Positions 21,775 to 33,599 are shown, counted from the first letter of the stretch. The stretch is 64,000 nt of DNA from Strigamia acuminata (GCA_949358305.1 OX442314.1:60893369-60957368), one strand, 5' to 3'. Made by a program: numbers and translations. Notes: a model not told the origin generated them from the sequence alone.

Positions 21775-22705
21775 TCAATTGGCCCACAATTTGTCCACCC
21801 CACACAAGCTTGCTGCACAAACAATCTAAGACATTGTGGACATGCTGCTAACACATTTCACTCCAGCCCCAAGACCAGTTGTTCAACGTCACATCCTTGG
21901 GTCCAGAATGCGTGCCCCCAAAGAAACTTTGAGTACATACATTGCAACTTTGTGTGGGATGGCAGAGAACGGCGGTGCCACTACCACGGAGTTGATTGAG
22001 TAACTGTCCAGGGTCATGGTGGTATTGCTTGGGACCAGGACAGTACAGATGCCCATTGTGGTGACTCGGGACCGTAGAAGTGATTTATTTATTTATTTAT
22101 TTATTCGTTCAAAGCCATCTGCCCGCATCGAGCGATGGGTGTTGCGACTCCAGCCGTTTGAATTTCAGATACGCCATAAACCCGGGACATCTAACATCGC
22201 AGACTCGCTTTCAAGGATGATTCCTGTAGATGAGGGAAAAGCAATTGCTGGAGAGAGCGAACGACACATTCACTTTGTGCTCGAGAAGGCGGTGCCGAAA
22301 GCCATGATGCTTGCAGAAGTGGAGGGAATGTCAACAATGGACAAGGAAATTCAGAAATTGAAGAAATGCATAGCAGAGGAGAGTCGACTTCCGGCGGAAT
22401 TAAAGCGATTCGAAGCGGTTAAACACGAATTGGCGATGACGAAAGGAATTTTGTTACGTGGGCCGAGAATTGTCATCCCGAAGAAGTTAAGGACTAAAAT
22501 CGCATTATTAGCTCACTAGGGGCACCAGGAGATTATCTGAACGAAACAACGTTTACGTGTAAAGGTCTGGTGGCCAGGGGTCGATGAAGACGTCGAAAGA
22601 GTAATACGAGAGTGCCGTGCATGCCAATTTGGCAGGAGAACCAAACGTTCAGAGCCAATGAGGAGCACACCACTACCCAAGGGACCGTTTACCATATTTC
22701 TCAAA
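21775..22705 (+). pseudogene. Ty3/gypsy remnant: gag piece joined to RNase H and integrase finger
   Basis: At 21780-22010 the plus strand reads VDMLLTHFTPAPRPVVQRHI followed by APKETLSTYIATLCGMAENG, a gypsy gag capsid-like stretch with one in-frame stop. After a (TTTA)n tract at 22084-22110 the frame reads ARIERWVLRLQPFEFQIRHK then PGTSNIADSLSRM, the C-terminal end of RNase H. The integrase H2C2 region follows (RIVIPKKLRTKI, stop, then VKVWWPGVDEDVERVIRECR and ACQFGR with its zinc ligands). Protease and RT are missing, apparently through a deletion at the TTTA tract. In-frame stops (for example near 22517) show it is dead. Confidence 0.8.
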
Positions 22706-23045
22706 TAAAAAAAATTAATAAATTAATGTAATGTTTGGTTAAATACTTCGATTGAATACAAGGTGAAAGAAAAGTCTGAAAGTATTGAGAATGCATCTAA
22801 TCTAATGATGGAAAAGTATTAAAGTTGGGTGGGGCAATTTTTTGGTGACCAAAAATTTGACCTTGGGATGTTCCTTCAAAGTCATTGGAAAATTATCTTG
22901 GAAACCGTTAGAGATGACCAGATATTTTCCAATTGTAAACTTGTAGAGCAACATTTATTTAGTCTAAACACGACTACTCCTCAAATCTTTTGTACTAAAA
23001 AATTTTAAGAAAATGGCCAAAATTAAAGAAGTGCCAAAAACGTGC
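22706..23045. other. No feature seen
   Basis: AT-rich sequence with no ORF or repeat that I can support; it resembles flanks of transposon copies elsewhere in the window. Confidence 0.4.
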
Positions 23046-23080
23046 TGACTAGACTAGACAAGACTAGACTAGACATTATA
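23046..23080. repeat. Short ctaga-type tandem repeat
   Basis: gactagactagacaagactagactagac at the left edge of the LTR-like repeat. Confidence 0.7.
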
Positions 23081-23082
23081 AC

Positions 23083-23475
23083 GTCGGAGCTGCATTCCCA
23101 TTGCGGCTAATGGGAACAGAGGATTTAGCAGAGGGTCAGTCTGTGGCAAGACCACCAGAGGAGACCCAGGTCAATCTGCAGCCCCGGGCTCACAAGATTG
23201 CTCTCAAGTCCGCAGAGGCTTGAGGTGACCCCTAATACACAGCAGGCAATGAAATCAGACCACACTGCTCATATGGTCTTCGATCACGTGGTCAGTGGTT
23301 GGACTGGGTGATAATATGGCAAATTCGCAACCCTGAGACAACTGCAATAAAGATATAATCAACCCATACTGTGTGTTCTTTGTGTTGTTCTTAATCGTGA
23401 TTGGTGTCCAAACGCCGCATAGTCTCCCTTTGGAAATAGGCGACCGACCGCCACTCCAAACAGATCAATACTAAG
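23083..23475 (+). repeat. LTR-like dispersed repeat, copy 1 (upstream of IR copy A)
   Basis: Starts cggagctgcattcccattgc and contains an aataaag poly(A)-type signal near 23347. It passes into tgattggtgtccaaacgcc, which looks like an LTR end followed by a TGG-type primer site. A near-identical copy sits upstream of IR copy B (55481-55862) and a third in an intron of copy A (31549-32302). Its position in front of both IR copies shows it was part of the duplicated segment. Confidence 0.7.
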
Positions 23476-25559
23476 CAATCTTTACTGTAACAGAACCAAT
23501 GTCGAATCACTCTAAACATTGAAAACACTACACCGTCATTACACTACAATTTTCACTCTATTTGGTTTCATGTGGTCACTCCTTTTTACACCTCATGTAG
23601 CAAACTTTTTCCAACTTATGCTGTATTTTAAAAAAAAACTAAAACATTGAAAACTGGACAGTTTTGGTTGCCGTATTCGTTGTACACAATATTGGAAAAT
23701 TAAATAATTAAAAGAAAAATAATAACCAACGACGACATCTGTAATTAGAACTCTGCACGCGAATTGAATCAAAAGTAATTTTCAATCTAAAAGCCATGAA
23801 ATTTTAATCGTTAATTTGTTGCAGCACCTCCCTGGCGTCTTTACGTCTACCTAGCCAGTAATTCGTGTTTTCGTGTATGTGTTAAGGTTAAGAGTGCCTT
23901 TCACCCTAGGTCTTCATTGTCTAAAGGTAAGAAAACCCACTGTCTGGAGAAAGTAGCAGCATACAATGTAGGAAGTCTGATATGGCTTTAATCACTTTAT
24001 TCAGTTTTTTTTATGCCGTAAAGTCTAGGTCATGATTACACTGAACCAACTGAATTTGAAAGGAATCGTTTTGCTTATTTAAATTTTTAGATTTAATTGT
24101 CATAGATTTAGCATACCGTAATCAATTGCAACGAGTGTTGCAATTATAACTATGGTGTCTATTGGACATGTAGTTGTCCTGGTTTTAACGATGGTAATGT
24201 TGACTGAAAATTCTGCTGATTCAACATCAACAATAAGTAAGAGTAGCCAATATCCAATAGGAAATTTTATAATAATTCGGTTTCTTAAAACAGATAAAAA
24301 CAATCCTCGAAAACAGTTATTTGTCAATCCTTGTGGTAAAAAACATGCGTTGCAAATATTGAACACCATAAACAGCTTAAATGCCACAAGAATATTATTC
24401 ATTTACACAGTCAAGGATTACGGTAACTGATAATTTTATTTCTGATGCTTTGTAATATTTTATCTTTACAAACGTTAGGCTTCAACTGTGTTTTACAATT
24501 GATTCATAATGATTTGATTGGGAAAATTGAACTACGAGTAGAATACTGGAAGGTTATGCCAGATACTTTTAATTTTACTCCTTACCAACTAATTGTGATG
24601 ACGGCGGCAGATATGTCATCCTTAATGTATATTACTAATAAAAGAAGAAAAGTAAGAATAACATTACGCTATTTTAAAGCAAAATTTAATTTTTCAAAGA
24701 AAATACTTCTAGCTTGATCTAGCCGAACTTAGTATTAAAAACAAACTACTTTTATTTATCACTCTCGATGCAACCATACTGAACGGATCTGAGCTTGATT
24801 ACTATTTACAAGATCTCATTTTATTCAGGCAAAATAGTTTCTACTCACTCATCTATTCTCGACAGATTAAGGTCCGGATAAGTACAAGTATAATCCATGA
24901 ACGATACAGTAACAATATTTATTATAAAGTATAAATTACAGAATTTTGAACTGTTTTCATGGACATACACGAAAATCTATAATAAAAGTGATAATCTTTA
25001 TACCAAAACAAAATTAAGTGTAAACTGTGGATCAGCAAAGACATGCCAATTTGGAAGAATATCAAAAGAAGATTTTACTTTGCTGAAGCCTGATGTTAGA
25101 CTGTGCTGCTATACTAGTGAGGTAACTATGGTTTGCTTCTTTTTCAAAAACAGTAGAATAATTGTATTTAACCTACATTTGTTTTAATTAGTCAGATATG
25201 GCTCGACCTCCATTTGTGCATGACAGAATTTTACGTTTGATTTTTTTTCAAACCAAACATTTGCGGTAAGTTTTTTAAATATGTTATAAGCTGCCATTCC
25301 CGTAAATGCCCAAAGCCTCAACACCGTTTTCGACCTTCACTTTGCTAAAACGTAACAAGTATTTGTTATGTGTCAACATTTTGTTGATAAAACGTGGGAT
25401 GGCTAAAACAAACTGTCGCTTAAAAATGGCATCGCTAAAACATGCCTGAAATATGTAAAAAAAATTTCTATCGACCTGTCGTTCATTGCTAAAACATTAC
25501 AAATTTGCATTTTTTTTTTTGCTAAAAAAAGGCATTGCTAAACTGAACTTATCCGAATC

Positions 25560-25805
25560 CTACCACTCATACTCGTGGAGGCTGTTGTGGATCTGACGGC
25601 AAAAGCCATGACTGTTCTCACAGAATTCACAACAACTTCTCATCAGCTCTCACTCTCCTCTACTCCCCACACCATTCAGCTCTCTCCTACCCTTCACTAC
25701 ATGTAGGTCATACCACTCCGCGAGGGAGGGATGACCTCGTGGCCTTTGGGCAGTGTGTGTCAGTGATGCGGTCACCCTTGGGTGGCCAAGCGGTCACAAT
25801 ATTTG
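25560..25805 (+). repeat. Dispersed repeat copy 3 within IR-A intron 5
   Basis: Contains ccgcgagggagggatgacct through tggccaagcggtcacaatat, related to the repeats at 15405 and 16300. The corresponding place in IR copy B (near 58015) goes straight from accactcatactcg to aatttaatttaattttattt, so this is a copy-A-specific insertion. Confidence 0.75.
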
Positions 25806-26553
25806 TCGCATTTTTGGTGATTGGAAAATATCCAAAAAAAACAATTTTTATTTTCAACAATTTTGTAGCAGAAATTTAATTTAATTTTATTTTTGTAAAA
25901 ATTAAAACTTATATTATGCAACTTAAATCAATCTAAAAGTAGTGCATACCCAACTCAGGTCATCTTTAGTTGCAGAAACGATATTGAAACACCTGAAAAA
26001 CGTAACAACAACGTTAAAAAGTGGTGCATTTTAATCACGTAGTTAAAAGTCATAAAACAAAAATTGACAATGAGATTATTCATACCATAATTGGACCAAA
26101 ACCATTATTTTTGCACAATCAATTCCCACAGCAATTGTGTATTGTTTGATTAAACTTTGCCAAATGATTAACTGTCCTCCATTTTTAGTTTGAGGACATC
26201 TGACAAAGTTTCATGATCCAAAATAAATAAACTTTTTGCATCTTTGCAGCATACTGAGGAAGGTTAAACGAAATCCTACAGGCGAAGACCTATGGGGCGT
26301 GGTGAGTTTGTTATGCAGTGTAAGCGATATGATCCAAAAAGCTGTATGGTTCGGCACGCACTGGACCAGATACATTTCCAGGACTGGAACCGACCTTCAG
26401 TGTCTGACAAACCTGTCTCAATGATTGGCACATTAGGATTCTGGATGAATGCTCACTCGTGTGTAAATTTTTATCTGAACTCTCCTATATTTTCAGTAAA
26501 AATTACTTCCTATATAGTTTGGTTTTGGTATGAAATGTCTGGTTTTAAAAATA

Positions 26554-27319
26554 TACAGGGTGGAAGAAAAGTCTGTTCCCCTCAAATATTTCCTGAGCAA
26601 TTGCATCTAGGCCAACTTTGATGAAGCGATCATATAGGAAGTTGGGTGAGAGCAATCCAATGATGTCATCAAATTTGACCTTGAAGGCCATTTTCAAGGT
26701 TATTAACTTGCTAACTTCTAAACCAATCAGGTTAGAGAAAAAAAGTCAATTACAAAGTTGTAGAGCATCATCAAATTAGTACTATCCAACTTATTTTAGT
26801 CATCTTAAGTTAAATGTTTTCCTTTTAAAAAGGAGACAAATCAGCTGAAATAAAGCCAGCCATTGTGACAAAACTTAAATTTTTATTGCAAAAATACTGA
26901 ATTACTTAAATAAACGTATTCAAATGTGCATCATTATGCAAGTAAACAAGAAAAACCACTGCCTTTTTTTAATGCTTCAATAATTATTTTATCACAAGAA
27001 TAAAAAATTTCACTTTGCTGTTTTTTTTCTGATTTGTCTCCTTTTTAAAAAGAAAAAATTTAACTTAAGATGACTAAGATAAGTTGGATAGTACTAATTT
27101 GATGATGCTCTACAACTTTGTAATTGACGTTTTTGCTCTAACCTGATTGGTTTAGAAGTTAGCAAGTGAATAACCTTAAAAATGGCCTTCAAGGTCAAAT
27201 TTGATGACATCATTGGATTGCTCTCACCTAACTTCCTATATGATCGCTTCATCAAAGTTGGCCTAGATGCAATTGCTCAGGAAATATTTGAGGGGAACAG
27301 ACTTTTCTTCCACCCTGTA
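26554..27319. mobile_element. Fold-back MITE, about 295-bp TIRs, TA duplication
   Basis: Begins tacagggtggaagaaaagtc and ends with its complement ctttcttccaccctgta-like sequence. The two arms (26554-26847 and about 27025-27319) are almost perfect inverses around a loop of about 180 bp. TA flanks both ends. IR copy B has the uninterrupted intron sequence at 58710-58745, so the insertion followed the duplication. ORFs in the arms are mirror-image artefacts. Confidence 0.9.
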
Positions 27320-27618
27320 TATACCGTAGATACCGTATATACCATACATATACCAAATCGTGGTCCGGGCGTTTATTTGTTTTTTTAGACCAGACCCCCA
27401 TGGGCCTAATCGAACCCGAAAATCGCTGTTTTATTACAGAAAGAAAATCGCTTTTTTTTTCATAAAATGATGATTTTTAGGACCCCGGCGTTATTTGCCT
27501 GAATCGCCGCTGACCCACCAGCGTTTAAATGAGACTTAGCGCATATCAGAACCCGGCACCAATTTGAAGTTTTACGATATTTAGCAGCCATGTGCAAATA
27601 TATTTCTTAGAGGTACAC

Positions 27619-27742
27619 ATTTTGTAGCGTTTTGTAGCATTGTGTAGCATTTTTGTAGTATTTTGTAGCGTTTTGTTGCATTTTGTAGCATTTTTGTAGC
27701 ATTTTGTAGCATTTTTTAGCATTTTGTAGCATTTTGTAGCTT
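27619..27742. repeat. attttgtagc minisatellite (10-12 bp unit)
   Basis: About a dozen copies of attttgtagc with occasional extra T or G. IR copy B has a single cattttgtagc at the same place (58966), so the array expanded from one unit after the duplication. Confidence 0.9.
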
Positions 27743-28029
27743 AAAGGTGAGAGAAAGGTGAAAAAAATTTTCAGAACCAATGGTTTCTTCATCTGAAAGT
27801 TTCAGGGAGTAGAATCCAAATGTGACAGTTTTGTCAGACACTATGTCTAGACCACACAGCTTACACTTTGGCTTATCCTATTTCTCATAAATATAAATAA
27901 AATAATAATAAATTTACGAAAATACTGTATATGCGCATTTGCTTATTTTTGCAAGCATTTTTAACAAGATTTATTTTGTATTCATTCTGCTGCTTCAATT
28001 ATCATGTGTACATGTACTCAATTATTCAG

Positions 28030-29375
28030 ACTTTGAGTGTCTCGCCGAACACCTACCATGTGAATTATTTCATAATCATGTTAATTCAAAAAAACCTTTT
28101 GATTATGAATTGAAGTAAATGACATGTGACGAATTCAATGAAACATGTTAAATTCATGTGACATTGTTGCATCATTGTTTTGCAACTCGTAACTTTTAAA
28201 CCAACAATGCTACGCAAAAAATATCAATTGTAAAGTTGTAGAGCACCATCTAATTAGTCTAGAACTATTCTTAAAAAAATTATCTTCTACTGAAAAGTTT
28301 TGAGAAAAAAAGGTTTGAAACATTGGTCTACTCTGCTTTGTAGCTGAGCTTTGTAGCCTAAAACTATCAGGGCAACCAAGCTAATCCTCAATTAGGACAC
28401 TTTATTGGGTCATACATGTAAGTAGAAGAGAGGAAACACAAAAGAAAAGAAATAATTTATTTTGGGAATACATTCCACATGATAGTTTTAGGTTACAAAG
28501 CTGAGGAGACTAACATTTCAAACCTTTTTTTCTCAAAACTTTTCAGTAAGAAATAGTTTTTTTAAGAACGGTTCTAGACTAATTGGATGATGCTCTACAA
28601 CTTTCTAATTCACCTTTTTGCTCTATCTGTCACGGTTCTCGAGTTACAATATGGATGACCTTGAAGATGACCTCAGAGGTCAAATTGGATGTCATAATTG
28701 GATTTCCCTCGACATACTACCCTTACAATCATTTTGCTGAATCAACATCTAGAACAGTTTGGGAATTATTTACTGTGAACCATACTTTTTGTCCACCCTG
28801 TATAACTCCTGACAACAGGAAGTTACGGTTGGTTCTAGTTTTGGTTATTTGGTTCATGTTTCAAATCAAATAATCGCTCTTGTAACCCTTGCATGATTCT
28901 ACAGAATCATGCAGCCCCGTCAATTGAAGGCGAAGGTCGGGATATTCATGTTTCCGTCGACGGTCTCGCCGAGGATACCAGCCTTGTGCGTACGGTATTC
29001 TCCTGGCAGGACAAGAGAGCCATGTGCGGTACCAAAACATTCGGTTACCGTTAGTAGCACTGTTACTGTAAGAAATTGGTTCCATCACCTGATGGTGCCA
29101 AAGCAGTCTGCATGCTTGGTAAAGAGCATGTAGTTTAAGAACAGTTCTAGACTAATTAGATGGTGCTCTACAACTTTGCAATTGACATTTTTTGCGTAAC
29201 ATTGTTGGTTTAAAAGTTACGAGTTGCAAAACAGTGATGCAACAATGTCACATGAATTTAACATGTTTCATTGAATTCGTCACGTCATTTACTTCAATTC
29301 AAAATCAAAAGTTTTTTGAATTAACGTGGTTATGAAATAATTCACCTGGTAGGTGTTCGGCGAGACACCCTGTAT
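28030..29375. mobile_element. Nested fold-back insertion in IR-A intron 6
   Basis: Outer arms 28037-28275 and about 29133-29368 are inverse copies, running from gtgtctcgccgaacacctac to aatggtgctctacaac-type sequence; the right end reads cgagacaccctgta. Inside lie a second inverted pair (28290-28360 with 28470-28570) and an end-like accctgtata at 28796-28805. A further fragment at 28860-29110 matches, inverted, part of the LTR-like insertion at 59159-61145. IR copy B lacks the whole block. Confidence 0.75.
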
Positions 29376-30061
29376 ATCCGGATAACCTTGGCATTAGTTT
29401 CTGGTAAACATGACGTTACATAAAAATTACCCAGAATGCATTTTTATTATCTGAAACAAGAAAATATTTGTCGATCTGTTTAGCCCATAAAAAAAAATCA
29501 TATTCTGACCCCGGAAATCGTATTTTAGCTCATTTCCATTTTCGGTACTAAAATGTCGTTGGTATGTCGATCTAACTTATCGTTCATGCGACGATATTCT
29601 GATCGAAGTACTTAACCAAATGTTACATTAAGGTAGTTTTTGTTATTTGAGAAATACGGTAAACTAAATTAAAAAAGAGCACGTTATCTTGTCCGTTTAT
29701 TTTTTCTTATACATTCTATTCATTTTATTAGCAAAATGATATGTTCCGAGGGACATTTGGAGTTTCTACGTTTTACATTAAACGTTTTGAATACACGGTT
29801 TTTCCAATAATAAGGGACACGTGGGGTTTTATGATTAAAAAGGACACCGATGTAACAAAATATTTGTGGATGACATTTCTAAACCATTTCCACTACTTGT
29901 TTGGCTCATTATATTCACTACATATTTGCTCATTACTTTGTGTTTAAATCTTTCAAAGAGAAACAAGAAAGAAACAACCAGACATACTCTGTCAGGTAAT
30001 TATAACGGGTAACAAACACTATCACTCGAAAGAATCCACTGATTGCTGTTGACAAAGACTA

Positions 30062-30453
30062 TACTCTTTCCACATTCAAGAGGAGCCTTGGTAGCGGGCT
30101 CCCATCGCCCGAGTCATTTCACTTGTGTAGTGATACATAAAAAAAGACCCAAAACAGCAGACTCAATACAAAATTCAAATAACATGTGCTTTCTAGACAA
30201 AGAAAGCACTAAAATGAAAAGAAATTTGTTTTAATTATAAACACCATAAAACTTTATTTCAAAGATGGAAAACATGTTTTATTAGATAATAACATTAAAT
30301 GTACACCATTTCAACCATAATTATTCACGAATTGACTAAAAATCATAAGGAACTACTTTTCCTAGTAGCAGTAGTTCAACTGCAGTTCTGAGTAATTAAA
30401 TAGGGCCAATGGGAGCCCCGCTACCAGGGCTCCTCTTGAATGTGGAAAAAGTA
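30062..30453. mobile_element. MITE, about 50-bp TIRs, TA duplication
   Basis: Ends are tactctttccacattcaaga on the left and the inverse of tactttttccacattcaaga on the right, continuing for about 50 bp (ggagcc..ggtagcggg). TA flanks each end. The matching place in IR copy B (around 61891-61900, aaactagttcaccc) has a single TA, a clean empty site. Confidence 0.9.
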
Positions 30454-30681
30454 TAGTTCACCCAATTTTGTTTGACAATGTAGAAACGTTCCAGAAAAAA
30501 AAATAAACGTGTAAACAGAAACTGTACCTAGAAAAATAGGTGATTGGTTCCAGATCATTTGGCAACAAACAAGGGAAATTCCATAAATATTTTGTAGGAA
30601 ATTACCATTAATATTTATTCTAAAAGGGCAATATTGTTACGTGGGGCAGGGGTGGCCACACAACTTTTAAATTAGATTTAA

Positions 30682-30750
30682 ACACATACAGGAAACCATC
30701 CCAAGTCATTTTACTATTGGGATGGCTTGGGGATGGTTTCCTGTATGTGT
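30682..30750 (+). repeat. Perfect 21-bp stem hairpin
   Basis: Arms 30682-30702 (acacatacaggaaaccatcc plus c) and 30730-30750 are exact inverses around a 27-nt loop. It lies in an intron of IR copy A. It could be a MITE relic or a pre-miRNA-like structure; nothing in the sequence decides. Confidence 0.8.
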
Positions 30751-31548
30751 ATCGGTCCACAACATTAAATAAAGGGTTTCATGGACCAATATACTTATGT
30801 AAAAGTGTTGGAGGATTGTCATGCTTACATGGATATTTCAGCAGGAAAATGATTCTAAACATAAAGTCAAGTCATTTGCTCAGTGTTCCAAACCCATCAC
30901 ATGTAGGTTTTGACTTGGCCTGCACAATCACATACAAAATTTTGGTTATCCAACAAAATATTGAAATGTATTGTTCAAATAATCAATGATTTTCTGAAGA
31001 AACCGGTTTTTTTTGTGATTTTTTGAATGTGGTGCTAAGCTTTTTCTGCCGGCCCAACTCACTTGAGGCAATTAGCGTGGTGCCCCAATACACTTGTGTC
31101 AAGTAGCGCAAATTCAAATGGCCATAACTTTTGGCCCATTTAAGTTAAAATTTCATTTTTTTAAAAAAAATAAAGCCCAATGTTTGTTCTACAAGTTGCA
31201 TTTATTTATTTTGATTAAAAACTTTTTTTTGGGTTCAAAATTTACGATTTTATTTTTTGCAACATCACAAAATACAAGCGGCCCAATACACATGGGTGCG
31301 GGCTAGTATTAGACATTGTGTCAGTGAGGTTCAATTCTGACATGCAGAGTCCTGAACATATGTGTATAGTATGTTGTGGTCATTTGGTGGGTATTTGAAA
31401 AAGTATTGACCAACTGAGTTGCCAAGTTCGACAACATGTGGTTAGTTCACTAATTGCAAAATCAACTTAAATATTGTGTGACCAACTACCACCAGTTGGC
31501 ACTGGCAACATTATGAGGGTGATCCTCAGCTAGTCCTATGACATACCG

Positions 31549-32302
31549 TTGGAGCTGCATTCCTATTGCAGCCAATGGGAACAGAGGATTTTGTTGTATT
31601 TTGAGTCACCTCGATCCGATAAGGCCTGGGGGAACAGAAATTCCGGATTGATGGTTTCACCTCCAGGTGGAGTTGTATAGTATACTCTCGACTCGTGGGC
31701 ACTTACTGATTGACCGATTGTCATGGCCACGCATACTTCAAGTTCAAGCATGAATTAAACGTTCTCGACATTTTACATCACTACCGCTCATCATTTCTCA
31801 TTGGAATTATTCAAGAGATTTAGCAGAGGGTCAGTCTGCAGCGAGACCACGACATCTGACCCAGAACATATAGTGTCTTGTGCAAAGGAGACGATGGCGA
31901 TTACGACTGCAACAACCCATGTTAATCTGACCACACTCTCCATGTGGTCCTCGACCACATGGTCGGCAGTTGCACTGGGCAGGATGACTGCTAGTTTTAG
32001 GATGGTCAAGAGTAGACCCAGGTCAATCTCCAGTCCCAGGCTGACAAAATTGCTCTCAAGTCCGCAGAGACACATCCGGCAACGTAATCGGACCACGCTG
32101 CTCATGTGGTCTTAAATCACGGGGTCAGTGGTTAGACTGGGTGATAATATGGTGAACGCACAACCCCTAGACACCCACAATAAAGATAATATCAATCCAA
32201 ATTCTGTGTTCTCTTTCTCTGTGTAGTTCTTAATTGTGATTAGTGAACAAACACCCATGGTCCTCCCCTAGCCATGAGGCGACCGACGACCACTCACAAT
32301 TA
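31549..32302 (+). repeat. LTR-like dispersed repeat, copy 2, in IR-A intron 7
   Basis: Related to the copies at 23083 and 55481 (ggagctgcattcctattgca at the start, aataaagataatatcaa near the end) but longer, with about 230 bp of extra sequence inserted after the first 50 bp and partial internal repetition. IR copy B lacks most of it: its intron jumps from gtatatttg to tcctccccaagccatgagg near 62500. Confidence 0.7.
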
Positions 32303-33599
32303 TTTAGTCAAATGCAATTCAGTCATTATTTGAACCATTTAAACCACCGAATTTCAGTGTAAAAATTCCATACCCCAAGCTATGTTAGAGAGAATTTTTG
32401 AAAATCGCCAAGTTAACGTCTGAACTTTTTTCTTTCAGTTTGTATAGCAACTCAAACAAAATATATGTTTGTCATGTTGATCTCTATGTGTTACGGTGCT
32501 GTATTCTACACGTCATTGACTGTCGCAACAACTAAAGATCGATACAACGACATTCACGAATTACTATTGAATGAAAAAGTCAACTTGTTTGCTACAGAAA
32601 AAACTTTTATATATGTTGACATTATGGTAATGTCGTTACAGATTGTTGAAGGGAGTAAAATTCATCTTGTGATTATTTAGTGTAGTAAAATATTCCATTT
32701 TAAATTTCAGGCAGGAGCAAATACAAATCTAAAGCAGAAATTGCGGAAACGTATGGAAAAAAGCGTTAATAAAGGAAGCGTTTCTACCCACTCCGAAATG
32801 ACACAACTGCTGTTATCTGAAAACAGTGCTTATATTGCTAGTTACGAATATTTACGAGACATTTCAGTTCAACAAAGTGAAATTAATTCTTGCATGTTCA
32901 GTACTAAAAGAATTCCTGTACCTCATGCGTCATACTTAAGATTCAAACGACGATCAAAGCATGTAGAGATAATTAATCAGAAGTAAGTATGATATGCGTG
33001 AGCTTATATTCCAGCATTCTGAAAACAATGGATTTGGATAGACATTTTGGATAGACACTGTTTCTAGACCGAGGTTTCATGGTGACTTCCTATAATTTGA
33101 CAACCGGCAGCAGTCGTAATAGGTTGGAGGAGTCTTACTTTGCAACTTCGAACAGAGAGAAACATAAATATGTGGATAAATTTAGTCTCAGAAATTATAG
33201 AAGGGAATAGGGGGGTAGGGGACAAGAAGCAGACCCAATGCATGTCAATCTATTGCACTGTGCTGAAAATTGGACTTACATATTCTGAATAATTATTTTC
33301 ATATTATTTCAGAATCCTCAAGTTAAAAGAAAGTGGAAATTTAGCCAAAGTAACCAATGACCAAACGTTAGAACCTGGAACAACTAACTGTGGTGGAAAT
33401 GATCAGATAGAGAAACCAATCTCTACATATCACGTGGTTACAGCTTTTCTGGTCATCGTTGGAGGCGTTCTGATCTCAGTGATGACATTGCTTGTAGAAT
33501 TAGTTTATGCGCGTTACCAGGGCTGGCAAAAAACACAATTGAGGCGAGCAGTGCAACTGCACAGAGCGCCAAGACGTACGAGACGCGTCCTGTTGTAGT

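Larger units (their letters stand above)
24152..33598 (+). pseudogene. Ionotropic receptor (IR), copy A, frameshifted
   Basis: Ten exons align one-to-one with the intact copy B: 24152-24422, 24479-24651, 24713-24871, 24942-25121, 25192-25265, about 26282-26462, 29732-29995, 32439-32626, 32711-32982 and 33313-33598. Nearly all introns have GT..AG borders in matching phases. Exon 1 begins with a signal-peptide-like MVSIGHVVVLVLTMVML. The last exon carries the third membrane segment (HVVTAFLVIVGGVLISVMTL). Exon 7 is 264 nt against 265 in copy B. One C is missing near 29883 (aaccattt versus aacccattt), which throws the frame inside membrane segment 1 and gives a stop soon after. In exon 6 the acceptor used by copy B is mutated (catac versus catag) and the copy-B frame has a TAA; an alternative acceptor at 26280-26281 would restore that frame. 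A single-base assembly error in exon 7 could mimic pseudogenisation. Confidence 0.8.
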
